From: Bacteroidaceae bacterium
GTDB lineage: Bacteria; Bacteroidota; Bacteroidia; Bacteroidales; Bacteroidaceae
DNA: 57,080 nucleotides
NCBI GenBank assembly: GCA_017617235.1
Contig: JAFZWQ010000016.1
Span: 1 to 57,080 of the forward strand
Direction of reading: 5' to 3'
The notes beneath the pieces were generated by a model. The model worked only from the letters and a program-made list of their open reading frames with translations. It ran no database searches and had not been told where the DNA came from. Positions 9,001 to 14,608 of this stretch are shown here, piece after piece. The position numbers were made by a program, and so were the translations under genes. Position 1 is the first letter of the stretch; the number at the start of each line of letters is the position of its first letter.

Positions 9001-9022
9001 TTGAAGATATAATGTCCTGCAT
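6002..9022 (-). CDS. TIR-Sel1/TPR protein, first gene of the TIR/RyR/MscS unit
   Basis: 1006 residues. An N-terminal TIR domain (about 11-150) starts LFDVFISHNRES, has CWYAPRNL and DEIVYAIEHSRCVVVVL, and keeps the catalytic-type glutamate in KWVKHEVNYA (Glu89). From about 165 to 480 it carries Sel1/TPR repeats (YLQLGICYGWGIGVPQ, ACRYLGQLYLYGG, AAEEYFKKGVEMG). From about 500 to the end it is all-helical without a recognised family. Known: this TIR2 class is common in bacterial defence proteins, and TPR-type scaffolds near TIRs have been proposed to handle NAD-derived signals. It opens the five-gene unit, probably under its own control since a hairpin terminator (9103-9132) lies upstream. No canonical promoter was found in 9023-9102. 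Confidence 0.9.
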   Translation of the reverse strand: MQDIISSKTNLFDVFISHNRESSLPFVEKLANWFEKENGIKCWYAPRNLDNTGAGKDYDDEIVYAIEHSRCVVVVLNDAALQAKWVKHEVNYAEKQNKRIIPFAISELSISNGLRMRLDDLHIVTAYPHPEEKFPLLLKNVQQLLGRVVTSVEIQKPLAKIDQSNEFDFDYDNGIALLDSGDDKAAFLAFLCSAQNGNKAAADKLIEIARRNCKNSRFLDDNIWEDVNKIADEGEGYAELLMHFKYYSMGTEKEKAIEYLKNAMRKYDSSEAYLQLGICYGWGIGVPQSDVLAKRYYEIALAKGNGLACRYLGQLYLYGGNDIEKNSIAAEEYFKKGVEMGIDSCFSLLFEKYAKEGTYEKAQEIASKMVDRQIKGGYTVMGDYFYYCEQNLKQAEVWYNEAAKREENKAWGKLAVLFLLSEKAEEAERYALKGYLKNDSISFKVLARLSEDRKDFMKAWDYYSQSINKFGTGYEGLAKLYLVYNYHPNNYNLTDLKRDLELSVRLQDVESVKYLLKLLLIENGKGEEKITYDTLKNIPDAYEVLRMGANSGDCDSLFIYGRLLLEGEGDIFNPFRGIDFVESAAEKGQRDAIIYAFDYFKNESPQKMYAMSEKIVNGKLYAGKETKRVIECFLHKNMPSVVYVDWLYRSLRILVWEDVVLFFDCFKSFKDAIEILKENVKDWIDEQVDSFLEEYHSDTTIGIIYVPFYAYLLGRKLSLEPFPKESSIIQNIREIVDIENDISFITKIPYFKKFVQEIWPDYSNEKILAGDFSNERDFRIFSGVIDNSFPDLLEINENDPEGSIREINNYLSEAIFPKGCNSTKIKLFFSAYTGLLDSYENLKIRACAQSIDETLNIQSPCVCYSIDETLYYGLKSLKMLIASRFAYGKRWQEVVANLDNVKQLSEIAKSFADQDVRNLLCRYCEFIDARNELLKFDIQLEHGTCSYIVDTINAVIDEMSENNVLHDIPRATEEDISDSTKDLKSSMFDFSATLKDYLFISNKYVQ

Positions 9023-9102
9023 CTCAAATAGAGTATTTATGATTTATCTCATTCAATGCACTCCTCATATCATTTAATAAACTGAGGATGTGAATAAAAG
9101 GT

Positions 9103-9132
9103 TACGGCAGAGTAACATGTTACCCTGCCGTA
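9103..9132 (-). terminator. Hairpin terminator separating the small genes from the TIR unit
   Basis: TACGGCAG (9103-9110) pairs with CTGCCGTA (9125-9132) and the middle GTAACATGTTAC (9112-9123) is itself palindromic. Read on the minus strand the hairpin is followed by a T-rich stretch (ACCTTTTATT), as in an intrinsic terminator. It lies just after the stop of the 53-residue gene. Confidence 0.6.
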
Positions 9133-9141
9133 TAACTACTA

Positions 9142-9303
9142 CTAATCGCTAAGAGCTCTTTCCATGGCTTCATCCATGGCATTATTGCGATCCCAATCAG
9201 AACCATTATGTGATACTGTTTCGGAATGGACATCGCCATACTCATCACGACCCCAAACTGTTACAGAGTTCTCATCCTCTCTAATTCCTTCTAATATTGC
9301 CAT
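9142..9303 (-). CDS. 53-residue acidic small protein, shared leader
   Basis: Reads MAILEGIREDENSVTVWGRD at the start and ends EAMERALSD. Net acidic, no signal peptide or membrane segment; no family recognised. Its reality is supported by the leader element at 9312-9340, which has the same sequence core and the same 27-base spacing to ATG as in front of two other small genes nearby, and by a hairpin terminator directly after the stop. The V-x-V-W-G and D-E-Y-G-D segments suggest a small beta fold. It could be a regulatory or immunity-type protein linked to the TIR unit, but that is only a guess from position. Confidence 0.55.
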   Translation of the reverse strand: MAILEGIREDENSVTVWGRDEYGDVHSETVSHNGSDWDRNNAMDEAMERALSD

Positions 9304-9311
9304 AGTTCTAA

Positions 9312-9340
9312 CGCCCTATTATATCCCATCGGGCTTCGGT
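9312..9340 (-). repeat. Shared leader element, copy C
   Basis: On the minus strand: CCGAAGCCCGATGGGATATA then ATAGGG. GATGGG begins exactly 27 bases before the ATG of the 53-residue gene. Matches copies at 9521-9550 and 11630-11659. Confidence 0.6.
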
Positions 9341-9393
9341 TTTAGATTTTTCCTGCTCTTACGGCTTCACAGGTCTTGCCTTAAAAATGAAGA

Positions 9394-9510
9394 TTATCTT
9401 TGTCTTTGCAAACCAGCTTGATAACAAGCAGGACAACAATATCCTCCAAATTTGATTAAAATCTCTACTGGCATCTCTTTACCACAATTTTTACATCTTG
9501 CTGCAGCCAT
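9394..9510 (-). CDS. 38-residue zinc-ribbon-like protein
   Basis: The frame runs MAAARCKNCGKEMPVEILIK and then FGGYCCPACYQAGLQRQR. Two C-x-x-C pairs (Cys6/Cys9 and Cys26/Cys29, with an extra Cys25) make a minimal zinc knuckle of the kind seen in short ribbon proteins. It is preceded by the shared leader element at 9521-9550, 27 bases before ATG. It lies between the PP2C gene and the 53-residue gene on the same strand. No function can be assigned; small zinc ribbons often bind nucleic acid or act as adaptor modules. Confidence 0.6.
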   Translation of the reverse strand: MAAARCKNCGKEMPVEILIKFGGYCCPACYQAGLQRQR

Positions 9511-9520
9511 AATATTGGTT

Positions 9521-9550
9521 GCCTGTTATATCCCATCGGCACATCGGTTT
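9521..9550 (-). repeat. Shared leader element, copy B
   Basis: On the minus strand: ACCGATGTGCCGATGGGATA, then TAACAGGC. GATGGG begins 27 bases before the ATG of the 38-residue gene. It also opens a short frame starting MGYNR that overlaps the gene out of frame. Confidence 0.6.
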
Positions 9551-9690
9551 CATATTGGAATTTATCGTTTTTTGGTATTAATCGAGTGCAATTTATCGAT
9601 TTTAGGTCAATGAAACAAATTTTTCAGTGAGAAAAATCTAATTTCCCCCCAAAAAACCATATACTTCACAATCAGTCTTCTTTTATTGTA

Positions 9691-9840
9691 TCAACACAGA
9701 TAAATATTGTAGTTTTACATCATCTATTAACCAAATTTCTTAGCTTCTATCAAGTTTAATAAAACATGCAGTTCTTGGGGCGGTAAGAATGTCGGATTAA
9801 GAATAATAATTGCCTGAATGTTTCCAGAATCTTTGTTTCT
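9691..9840 (-). pseudogene. Coding debris after the PP2C gene, including a KptA 3'-end remnant
   Basis: Directly after the PP2C stop, in the +1 frame, 37 codons are open to TAA at 9727-9729 (RNKDSGNIQAIIILNPTFLP, then PQELHVLLNLIEAKKFG) with no start codon of their own. Overlapping its end, 9691-9736 aligns to the last 46 bases of the kptA gene (10591-10636): by hand about 34 of 46 positions match, with one extra base that breaks the frame. The rest of 9511-9690 is AT-rich and holds nothing that I recognise apart from the leader element. Either old gene debris or a +1 extension of PP2C (see findings). Confidence 0.45.
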
Positions 9841-10516
9841 AAAGTTTTACGACAACAGCTGTTATATTATCAGTCCCACCTTTTTCATTAGCCCTAGAAA
9901 TTAGGCGGTTACAGATACTTTTTGATGAAAGTCGTAATGATAGGATTTCTATTATCTCTTTTTCGTCTAACATCTTCCAAAGTCCGTCGGAACAAAACAG
10001 AAGAGTGGTATCCGCCTTAAGTCGTTTTTTTTGAGCTTTGCAAAAAGGAGTTTCAGGCATAATAGGCCGCTTCCCAATATAATTCTTGACCAATCTTCCT
10101 TGGGCTTCATCGCGTGTCAGAAGGTCCAACTGTCCATCTTGCAGAGTATAGATTCGTGTATCTCCAATATGTACGAAATGCAAGCACCTGTCTTTGATAT
10201 TTATGACCCCGCCACTCATTACACAGCCCATTTCACGATATTTGGGAATTGCACGTTGATAATAAATCACATTATTATTGGTTTCTGTGACAGCTCGCTG
10301 GAGACATTCAGAAAGATTCCATACAGGAAAGTCCTCCAGATGACTAATCATCGTTTTATGAGTAATCTCAGCAGCAACATCTCCTCCCCAATTACCACCA
10401 ATACCATCGATGGCAGCACACAACAAATGAGTATCATTCCATATCGACTGGGCGATAAACGTATCTTCATTATGCTGTCTCAGACGTCCAATGTCTGTTT
10501 TTCCGTAATAAGTCAT
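9839..10516 (-). CDS. PP2C-family Ser/Thr protein phosphatase
   Basis: 225 residues, a single compact PP2C domain. Metal-binding and signature motifs are in order: RLRQHNEDTF (Glu17-Asp18), AAIDGIGGNWGG (Asp37), HFVHIGDTRIY, LLFCSDGLW and GGTDNITAVVV at the very end. These motifs match the bacterial Stp/PrpC type that removes phosphate from Ser/Thr of proteins using two metal ions; DGIGG replaces the commoner DGMGG. No partner Hanks kinase is visible in the window. It lies 75 bases after kptA on the same strand. The stop codon context is CTT TAG A, with open +1 frame beyond it. Likely role is signalling inside the island; target unknown. Confidence 0.92.
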   Translation of the reverse strand: MTYYGKTDIGRLRQHNEDTFIAQSIWNDTHLLCAAIDGIGGNWGGDVAAEITHKTMISHLEDFPVWNLSECLQRAVTETNNNVIYYQRAIPKYREMGCVMSGGVINIKDRCLHFVHIGDTRIYTLQDGQLDLLTRDEAQGRLVKNYIGKRPIMPETPFCKAQKKRLKADTTLLFCSDGLWKMLDEKEIIEILSLRLSSKSICNRLISRANEKGGTDNITAVVVKL

Positions 10517-10590
10517 GGAATATCAAATTTAATAGAGTAAATCTTTAAAATATTTTCTATACATGGGAACCTCAGCTTTCACCTTTTAGG

Positions 10591-11085
10591 CTAACACGGA
10601 TAAACATCGTAAATTACATCATGTGTAAGCCAAATGCCATGGGGTAATCTATAGAAACATCCACCATTGTCGATGACTTTTTGTGTATCAATAGCTAATA
10701 CAACAGGCTCCCCATGACGCCTACCAACTTGAATAGCGTCTTCTTTAGTCTCTGACAGATGGACATAATTACGATTCATCCCTTTCAAGCCATCCTTTAA
10801 GATGGAATCTATGGACCGCTTTGCTGTTCCATGAAAAAGGGTTGCTGGTGGGATAGCTGCGTTCCACTTAATACGCACATGGTTGGAATGTCCGTAGAGT
10901 GCTCGTACATACTTAAAGTCTGCCGAGAACTCGTAACGATGCTTTACGTCGCTGCTGACAATTTGCCTCAAGTTTTTTTCTGTATATCCAAACTCTTTAA
11001 CCAGTTTCTCAACAGGAATCCAACCCTGTTCATTTGGCACATCAGAATGCCGTAGTAGATATGATAGTTTCTTAGAGGTACCCAT
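10591..11085 (-). CDS. kptA: RNA 2'-phosphotransferase, KptA/Tpt1 family
   Basis: 164 residues, slightly shorter than the usual 180. It transfers a 2'-phosphate from RNA to NAD, giving ADP-ribose 1'',2''-cyclic phosphate and nicotinamide. The Arg-His-Arg-Arg set typical of the family is visible: LSYLLRH (Arg12, His13), YVRALYG (Arg61) and VGRRHGEP (Arg122/123), plus LFHGT and YVHLS of the ADP-ribosyltransferase-like lobe. The N-terminal winged-helix part is trimmed but present (GWIPVEKLV). Bacterial KptA has no known tRNA-splicing substrate and is often found in mobile or defence regions. Here it adds a third NAD-using protein to a window segment with two TIRs. Start at 11085 gives the full LRH motif. 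Confidence 0.92.
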   Translation of the reverse strand: MGTSKKLSYLLRHSDVPNEQGWIPVEKLVKEFGYTEKNLRQIVSSDVKHRYEFSADFKYVRALYGHSNHVRIKWNAAIPPATLFHGTAKRSIDSILKDGLKGMNRNYVHLSETKEDAIQVGRRHGEPVVLAIDTQKVIDNGGCFYRLPHGIWLTHDVIYDVYPC

Positions 11086-11109
11086 AATTATTTATATTTA
11101 TGAAGTAAG

Positions 11110-11140
11110 CGACAATGGCAGAAAAAAACTGCCACTGTCG
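11110..11140. other. Strong hairpin upstream of kptA
   Basis: CGACAATGGCAG and CTGCCACTGTCG pair with one mismatch around a loop of seven A (plus strand). On the minus strand the T-rich run is in the loop and not after the stem, so this is a weak terminator at best; it could shape or attenuate the kptA leader. Confidence 0.4.
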
Positions 11141-11215
11141 TGTCTTGTCTTGCTATATGTTGATACCAAAAGGAACACTATTATGAGAAATAAATTGGTA
11201 CAAACATTTATTAAT

Positions 11216-11338
11216 CTAACAATGCCCCCACTTCTTCTCTTTGATACTTTCGTAGATAACGCTATTTCTTGCATTGTCAACTCTTTGCTTCACTTCTTCA
11301 AACTGTTTGAGAAGTTCTTCTTTAGATTGTATATTCAT
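11216..11338 (-). CDS. 40-residue helical small protein
   Basis: Reads MNIQSKEELLKQFEEVKQRV and then DNARNSVIYESIKEKKWGHC. Highly charged, with leucine/valine spacing that fits one or two amphipathic helices; no family recognised. Support is moderate: good codon composition, tight position (44 bases after the 78-residue gene stop, counting on the minus strand) and no competing frame. The gap to kptA (11086-11215) holds only a hairpin. Confidence 0.45.
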   Translation of the reverse strand: MNIQSKEELLKQFEEVKQRVDNARNSVIYESIKEKKWGHC

Positions 11339-11382
11339 ATTCTAATGCTTTAAAATTTGTCAATTTATTGATCGAAAAGAAT

Positions 11383-11619
11383 TTAACTATATGGATAGTA
11401 TTTATAAACTCCACGATGCTCGCGGCAGATACTAGCTGCCAATTCGGGATTTGAACATTGATCCATAATGCTTATTACATACTCATCGCCATAGCTCCCT
11501 TCAAAATACAAGCAATCAGAGTCTCGTTGATCTTGATACATTTTGTTGTAAAAATGTTCACGTGCTTTCTCATAATCTTCTCTCGTTGGAAAGAAATAAG
11601 TACTCCTGCGGTTTGCCAT
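11383..11619 (-). CDS. 78-residue hypothetical protein, shared leader
   Basis: Starts MANRRSTYFFPTREDYEKAR and is rich in Tyr, Asp and Glu, with three Cys (DSDCLYF, MDQCSNPE, SICREHRG). No signal peptide or membrane helix. The pattern suggests a small soluble alpha/beta protein; I do not recognise the family. It is the first gene of the minus-strand island and is preceded by the shared leader element (11630-11659), with ATG 27 bases after GATGGG, as for two other small genes. Function unknown. Confidence 0.65.
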   Translation of the reverse strand: MANRRSTYFFPTREDYEKAREHFYNKMYQDQRDSDCLYFEGSYGDEYVISIMDQCSNPELAASICREHRGVYKYYPYS

Positions 11620-11629
11620 AATTATTGTT

Positions 11630-11659
11630 GCCAGTTATATCCCATCAGCCCATCGGGTT
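11630..11659 (-). repeat. Shared leader element, copy A
   Basis: On the minus strand: AACCCGATGGGCTGATGGGA, then TATAACTGGC. The second GATGGG begins 27 bases before the ATG of the 78-residue gene. Two GATGGG/CGATG units occur in tandem, as in copy B. Confidence 0.6.
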
Positions 11660-11744
11660 AAATTAAATTGTTTGTTAATTGGTTATATTTTATCTTCTTC
11701 TAATCGTTAATGACGGAATATTGTATAAAGTAACCATAACAATC

Positions 11745-11782
11745 AAAAAAATTTAACTAATATCCCGTGAGACATTAGTTAA
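11745..11782 (-). terminator. Terminator of the two-component operon
   Basis: TTAACTAAT (11754-11762) pairs with ATTAGTTAA (11774-11782), extended by further pairs around the loop CCGTGA. On the minus strand the stem is followed by ATTTTTTT, a classical T-run. It ends transcripts of the kinase gene that stops at 11926. The remaining bases of 11660-11925 are AT-rich and hold no supported gene. Confidence 0.75.
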
Positions 11783-11925
11783 TATAAATAATCTAATCTT
11801 TAATATATTGAAGTATATATGAAACTTATTATCGAATAAGGATATAAGCGATATGGATTTAAAAGTTGACAATAAAAAGGCGGTCCAATCAGGAAGCAGA
11901 ACTTCCGAAGTCGGAATAAAAGAAA

Positions 11926-12975
11926 TCAAAGGAAGGGGAGGCGGACGGTGAAGCAGGAGCCGTCGTTGGATATGTTGATATCCTTGCCGAAGATGGCGTA
12001 TTGCTGGCGCAAGTTGTTCAATCCGCGACCTGGGGAATCCTCTGTAGAATGCTGCTGGATGTTATTGATAACGGTGACGCCTATCAAATCGCACCGGACA
12101 ACTACCTTCAAGGGGCTTTCAGCGGTCATCGCATTATGCTTTATGGCATTCTCCACGAGCATCTGGATGCTGCCCGGTATAACCATACGATTCATCAAGG
12201 ATTCATCGAATTTCATGTCCACATCCAGTTTATCCTCGAAACGAACCTTCTCCAGATAGATGTAGGAATTCACAAATTCAAATTCCTTTGCCAACGGGAC
12301 ACTTTGCTCATCACTCGTTTGTAAAAGATAACGATAAGTGGCTCCCAAATGTTTGATAAACTGGCTGGTACGCTCAGCATCCTCAAAAGGTAGCGATGCA
12401 GCCACGTTCAGTGCATTAAAAAGAAAGTGTGGATTCATCTGGTTCTTCAACAGATGAAACTGGAACTGGGCCTTTTCGCGCTCCGAGTCAAGCCATCGCA
12501 ACCGCATCTGCGTATTACGAATGTAAAGGTAGAAAGCACTGAAAGCCAGCATCTGCAGGGCATTCGTCAAGATGGCCAGGCCATACAGCATATTGCGGTT
12601 TTCGGGTACACCGATGTAATTGATAAGAATGGGATGAACAATCAGCAAGTGTGTGACGATGTATGTGCTTAAACATGTCATTACAAAGGTGACAAAGAAG
12701 GACTTGCGGGACTGGTTCCAGTTCTTCGAACGCGTATATCGATACCACCACATAAAAAAGACAGATAGCAACGCCGGCAGGTTGAACAGGAACGTTACTG
12801 GCAGTTTGTCCAATCTAAATGGGAACTGTCCTCGATTTACCCAAAATATAACCATCCACACCGTTATAAGCACCCATGAGACATGGGTTATAGAAAGTAC
12901 GAGGTATGGACGAAGCCGCCTTTGTACAAACCGGTATATTTTGTTGCTGATACTCATATCTACATGTCTAGCCAT
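11926..12975 (-). CDS. LytS/YehU-type sensor histidine kinase
   Basis: 349 residues. Four hydrophobic segments in the first 155 residues (about 25-45, 58-76, 92-113, 130-152) are followed by the His_kinase domain: KNQMNPHFLFNALN (phospho-acceptor His183), LVENAIKHN as the N-box, and GRGLNNLRQQY as the G-box. No periplasmic sensor domain of any size, so the signal is probably sensed within the membrane. The gene overlaps the regulator gene by 16 bases if it starts at 12975; ATG at 12957 (MSISNKIY) would abolish the overlap. It phosphorylates the LytTR regulator encoded just upstream. A terminator follows at 11745-11782. Confidence 0.93.
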   Translation of the reverse strand: MARHVDMSISNKIYRFVQRRLRPYLVLSITHVSWVLITVWMVIFWVNRGQFPFRLDKLPVTFLFNLPALLSVFFMWWYRYTRSKNWNQSRKSFFVTFVMTCLSTYIVTHLLIVHPILINYIGVPENRNMLYGLAILTNALQMLAFSAFYLYIRNTQMRLRWLDSEREKAQFQFHLLKNQMNPHFLFNALNVAASLPFEDAERTSQFIKHLGATYRYLLQTSDEQSVPLAKEFEFVNSYIYLEKVRFEDKLDVDMKFDESLMNRMVIPGSIQMLVENAIKHNAMTAESPLKVVVRCDLIGVTVINNIQQHSTEDSPGRGLNNLRQQYAIFGKDINISNDGSCFTVRLPFL

Positions 12976-13745
12976 TCCAGATATGCTTTTCTACGTTCAC
13001 GTGCTACAGGCACTTGCTCGCCGTTACTGGTGCCGCCCTTGATTGCCCTGTTCAGCGGCACTTTCAGCACCGCCTCCAAACGATCTTTCTGGTTGCTAGT
13101 TTCCTTGATGTTGTTGATGTTCAGTATGACTCCCCGACTGACACGGAAGAATATCGCGGGGTCCAGCATATGCTCCAATTCTTCGATGGTGTAGTTTATC
13201 GTATACGTAGCACCCTTAATGGTTATCAAATCAGTGGTCTTATTATCGGCATAAATAGCTGCCACGCCTTTGTCTATTACATATTTATATTTTTTACCCG
13301 CGTGTAAAAGGAATCGTTTCTTCCATCGTTTTTCCATGTAGCTGCGGCGCAGTTGGTCGAAACGTTCCGAGTCCGCAGTCAGTCCGGCATTGTGCTCAAA
13401 TTTCCGTAATGCAGTCTCCAACTCCGCATCGCTAATAGGCTTCAGCAGATAATCCACGCCGTTCACTTTGAAAGCGCGCAAAGCATACTCGTCGTAAGCA
13501 GTTGTAAAGATGATGGGCAGGACTGTCCCCGACTGGTCGAACAGGTCGAAGCTAAGTCCGTCCTCCAGGCGGATGTCCGAAATCAGCAGGTCGCATTCCG
13601 TCTCATGCAACATCAGCGCCCCCTGCTCCACCCCCTGTGCCCAGCCCACCAGCTGGTAGTCGGGACGCAGACGCTCCATCATTCGCCTCACGTCCTCGTA
13701 GGCCAGTCGTTCATCCTCGATGATAATGTATCGCATGTCTGTCAT
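12960..13745 (-). CDS. LytTR-family response regulator
   Basis: 261 residues from the chosen start. The receiver domain (1-125) shows YIIIEDE, the acceptor Asp57 in LLISDIRLEDG, FTTAYDEYAL and the LLKP lysine. The LytTR DNA-binding domain (about 160-255) has FFRVSRGVILNINNI. I prefer ATG at 13745 (MTDMRYII) to 13763 because AGGGA lies 8-10 bases before it. LytTR proteins bind direct repeats about 21 bases apart; several such repeats lie in front of genes in this window (13936-14030, 15190-15223, 25162-25195), so target genes may be close by. Partner of the kinase at 11926-12975. Confidence 0.93.
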   Translation of the reverse strand: MTDMRYIIIEDERLAYEDVRRMMERLRPDYQLVGWAQGVEQGALMLHETECDLLISDIRLEDGLSFDLFDQSGTVLPIIFTTAYDEYALRAFKVNGVDYLLKPISDAELETALRKFEHNAGLTADSERFDQLRRSYMEKRWKKRFLLHAGKKYKYVIDKGVAAIYADNKTTDLITIKGATYTINYTIEELEHMLDPAIFFRVSRGVILNINNIKETSNQKDRLEAVLKVPLNRAIKGGTSNGEQVPVARERRKAYLEWLDM

Positions 13746-13935
13746 GATATAGATTCCCTGCAAATGTAGCGAAACATCCCGAATCCGTCAAATCTTTCCT
13801 GGCTTTTCTTTCATTCCCGACCTTAAAAAGCATTACAGGCCCGAGGGCAACGTGTTGGCTCCAACCCTGCAACCTGTCATTTCCCCAGCTCCGGCACGTC
13901 GTTCTCTTGGAAACAATGTATTGTTATTGAACATG

Positions 13936-14030
13936 AACCGCAGTCTTAAAATCTAAGACCGCGGTCATAATGTTGTTGAACCGCGGTCCTAAAATTAAGA
14001 CCGCGGTCTTATGAAAGAAAGACCATGGTT
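13936..14030. repeat. Five palindromes GACCGCGGTC at two-turn spacing
   Basis: Units lie at 13936-13945 (AACCGCAGTC), 13957-13966 (GACCGCGGTC), 13979-13988 (AACCGCGGTC), 13999-14008 (GACCGCGGTC) and 14021-14030 (GACCATGGTT). Start-to-start distances are 21, 22, 20 and 22 bases. The array ends 13 bases before the -33 element of the HU-like gene. The preceding part of the spacer (13764-13935) shows nothing that I can name. Confidence 0.75.
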
Positions 14031-14043
14031 CTTTTATAAAAAC

Positions 14044-14074
14044 TTTGTATTGTCGAAAGAAATACTTAACTTTG
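14044..14074 (+). promoter_or_regulatory. Promoter of the HU-like gene
   Basis: TTTG at 14044-14047 and TAACTTTG at 14067-14074 are separated by exactly 19 bases, an ideal Bacteroidota promoter. It lies directly downstream of the palindrome array and 42 bases before the start codon at 14116. Confidence 0.8.
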
Positions 14075-14115
14075 CATCGTGAATAACAATGTGTCACTCT
14101 GTAACACGCTTAACT

Positions 14116-14571
14116 ATGGCTATAAACTACGCACTCGTACCTATTACGACAAACGCCCGAAACAAACGTGCGAAATGGACCATACATGCTGCAGCGCAAG
14201 GCAAGGAAACGCTGACGACACGCGACATTGCCGAGCATCTCGCCAGCCATAACTCCCCCTTCTCCGTGGGCACCATCATGGGAATATTAGAGGACATGCA
14301 GAAATGCATCCTGGAACAACTCCAGAAAGGAAACCATGTAAAGTTGGACACGCTGGGAACTTTCTACACCACCCTGAAGAGTCGAGGAGCCAATAGCAGT
14401 GAGGAGTGGTCGGACGACTACGTGGAGCGCATCAACCTGCGTTGGAAACCCTCGAAACGAATGACGCGCGACATGCAGGGAACTCCACTGCGCATGGTGG
14501 CCAACCGTGCCGAGCAGCACCGCGCGCTGAAAAAAATGGCCGAACAAGCCAACGAAGAAATCAATTCATAA
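14116..14571 (+). CDS. HU/IHF-like DNA-binding protein
   Basis: 151 residues from MAINYALVP; an in-frame ATG nine codons upstream is possible but lies very close to the promoter. The fold follows the Bacteroidota HU-related family: N-terminal strand INYALVPIT, helical part LTTRDIAEHLASHNSPFSVG, the dimer helix GILEDMQKCILEQLQKG, the HU-type turn NHVKLDTLGTFYTTLKSRG and a C-terminal extension rich in basic residues. Members bend DNA or act as nucleoid proteins; they differ from canonical 90-residue HU by longer ends. The palindrome array in front of its promoter could be an autoregulatory site. Cytosolic. Confidence 0.85.
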   Translation: MAINYALVPITTNARNKRAKWTIHAAAQGKETLTTRDIAEHLASHNSPFSVGTIMGILEDMQKCILEQLQKGNHVKLDTLGTFYTTLKSRGANSSEEWSDDYVERINLRWKPSKRMTRDMQGTPLRMVANRAEQHRALKKMAEQANEEINS

Positions 14572-14590
14572 AGGCGAAAACGCTAAATTC

Positions 14591-14608
14591 AAATAACCCG
14601 GGTTATTT
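14591..14608. terminator. Palindrome between convergent genes
   Basis: AAATAACCCGGGTTATTT is an 18-base perfect palindrome ending in T's on both strands, between the HU-like gene and the DKNYY gene, and it includes the stop codon of the latter. It may serve as a bidirectional terminator. Confidence 0.45.

Noticed and set aside
819-9022. Standard Thoeris or CBASS system
   Set aside because: No SIR2/SLOG protein (ThsA), no CD-NTase, no Cap2/Cap3-type genes nearby; the channel and RyR proteins do not belong to those systems.
1-11660. Island carried by a transposon, integrative element or prophage
   Set aside because: No transposase, integrase, tRNA attachment site or terminal repeats visible; transfer is suggested only by base composition and gene content.
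11853-11951. 32-codon plus-strand ORF (MDLKVDNKK...GRGGGR)
   Set aside because: Overlaps the end of the kinase gene on the other strand; only a weak AAGGA site; no second evidence.
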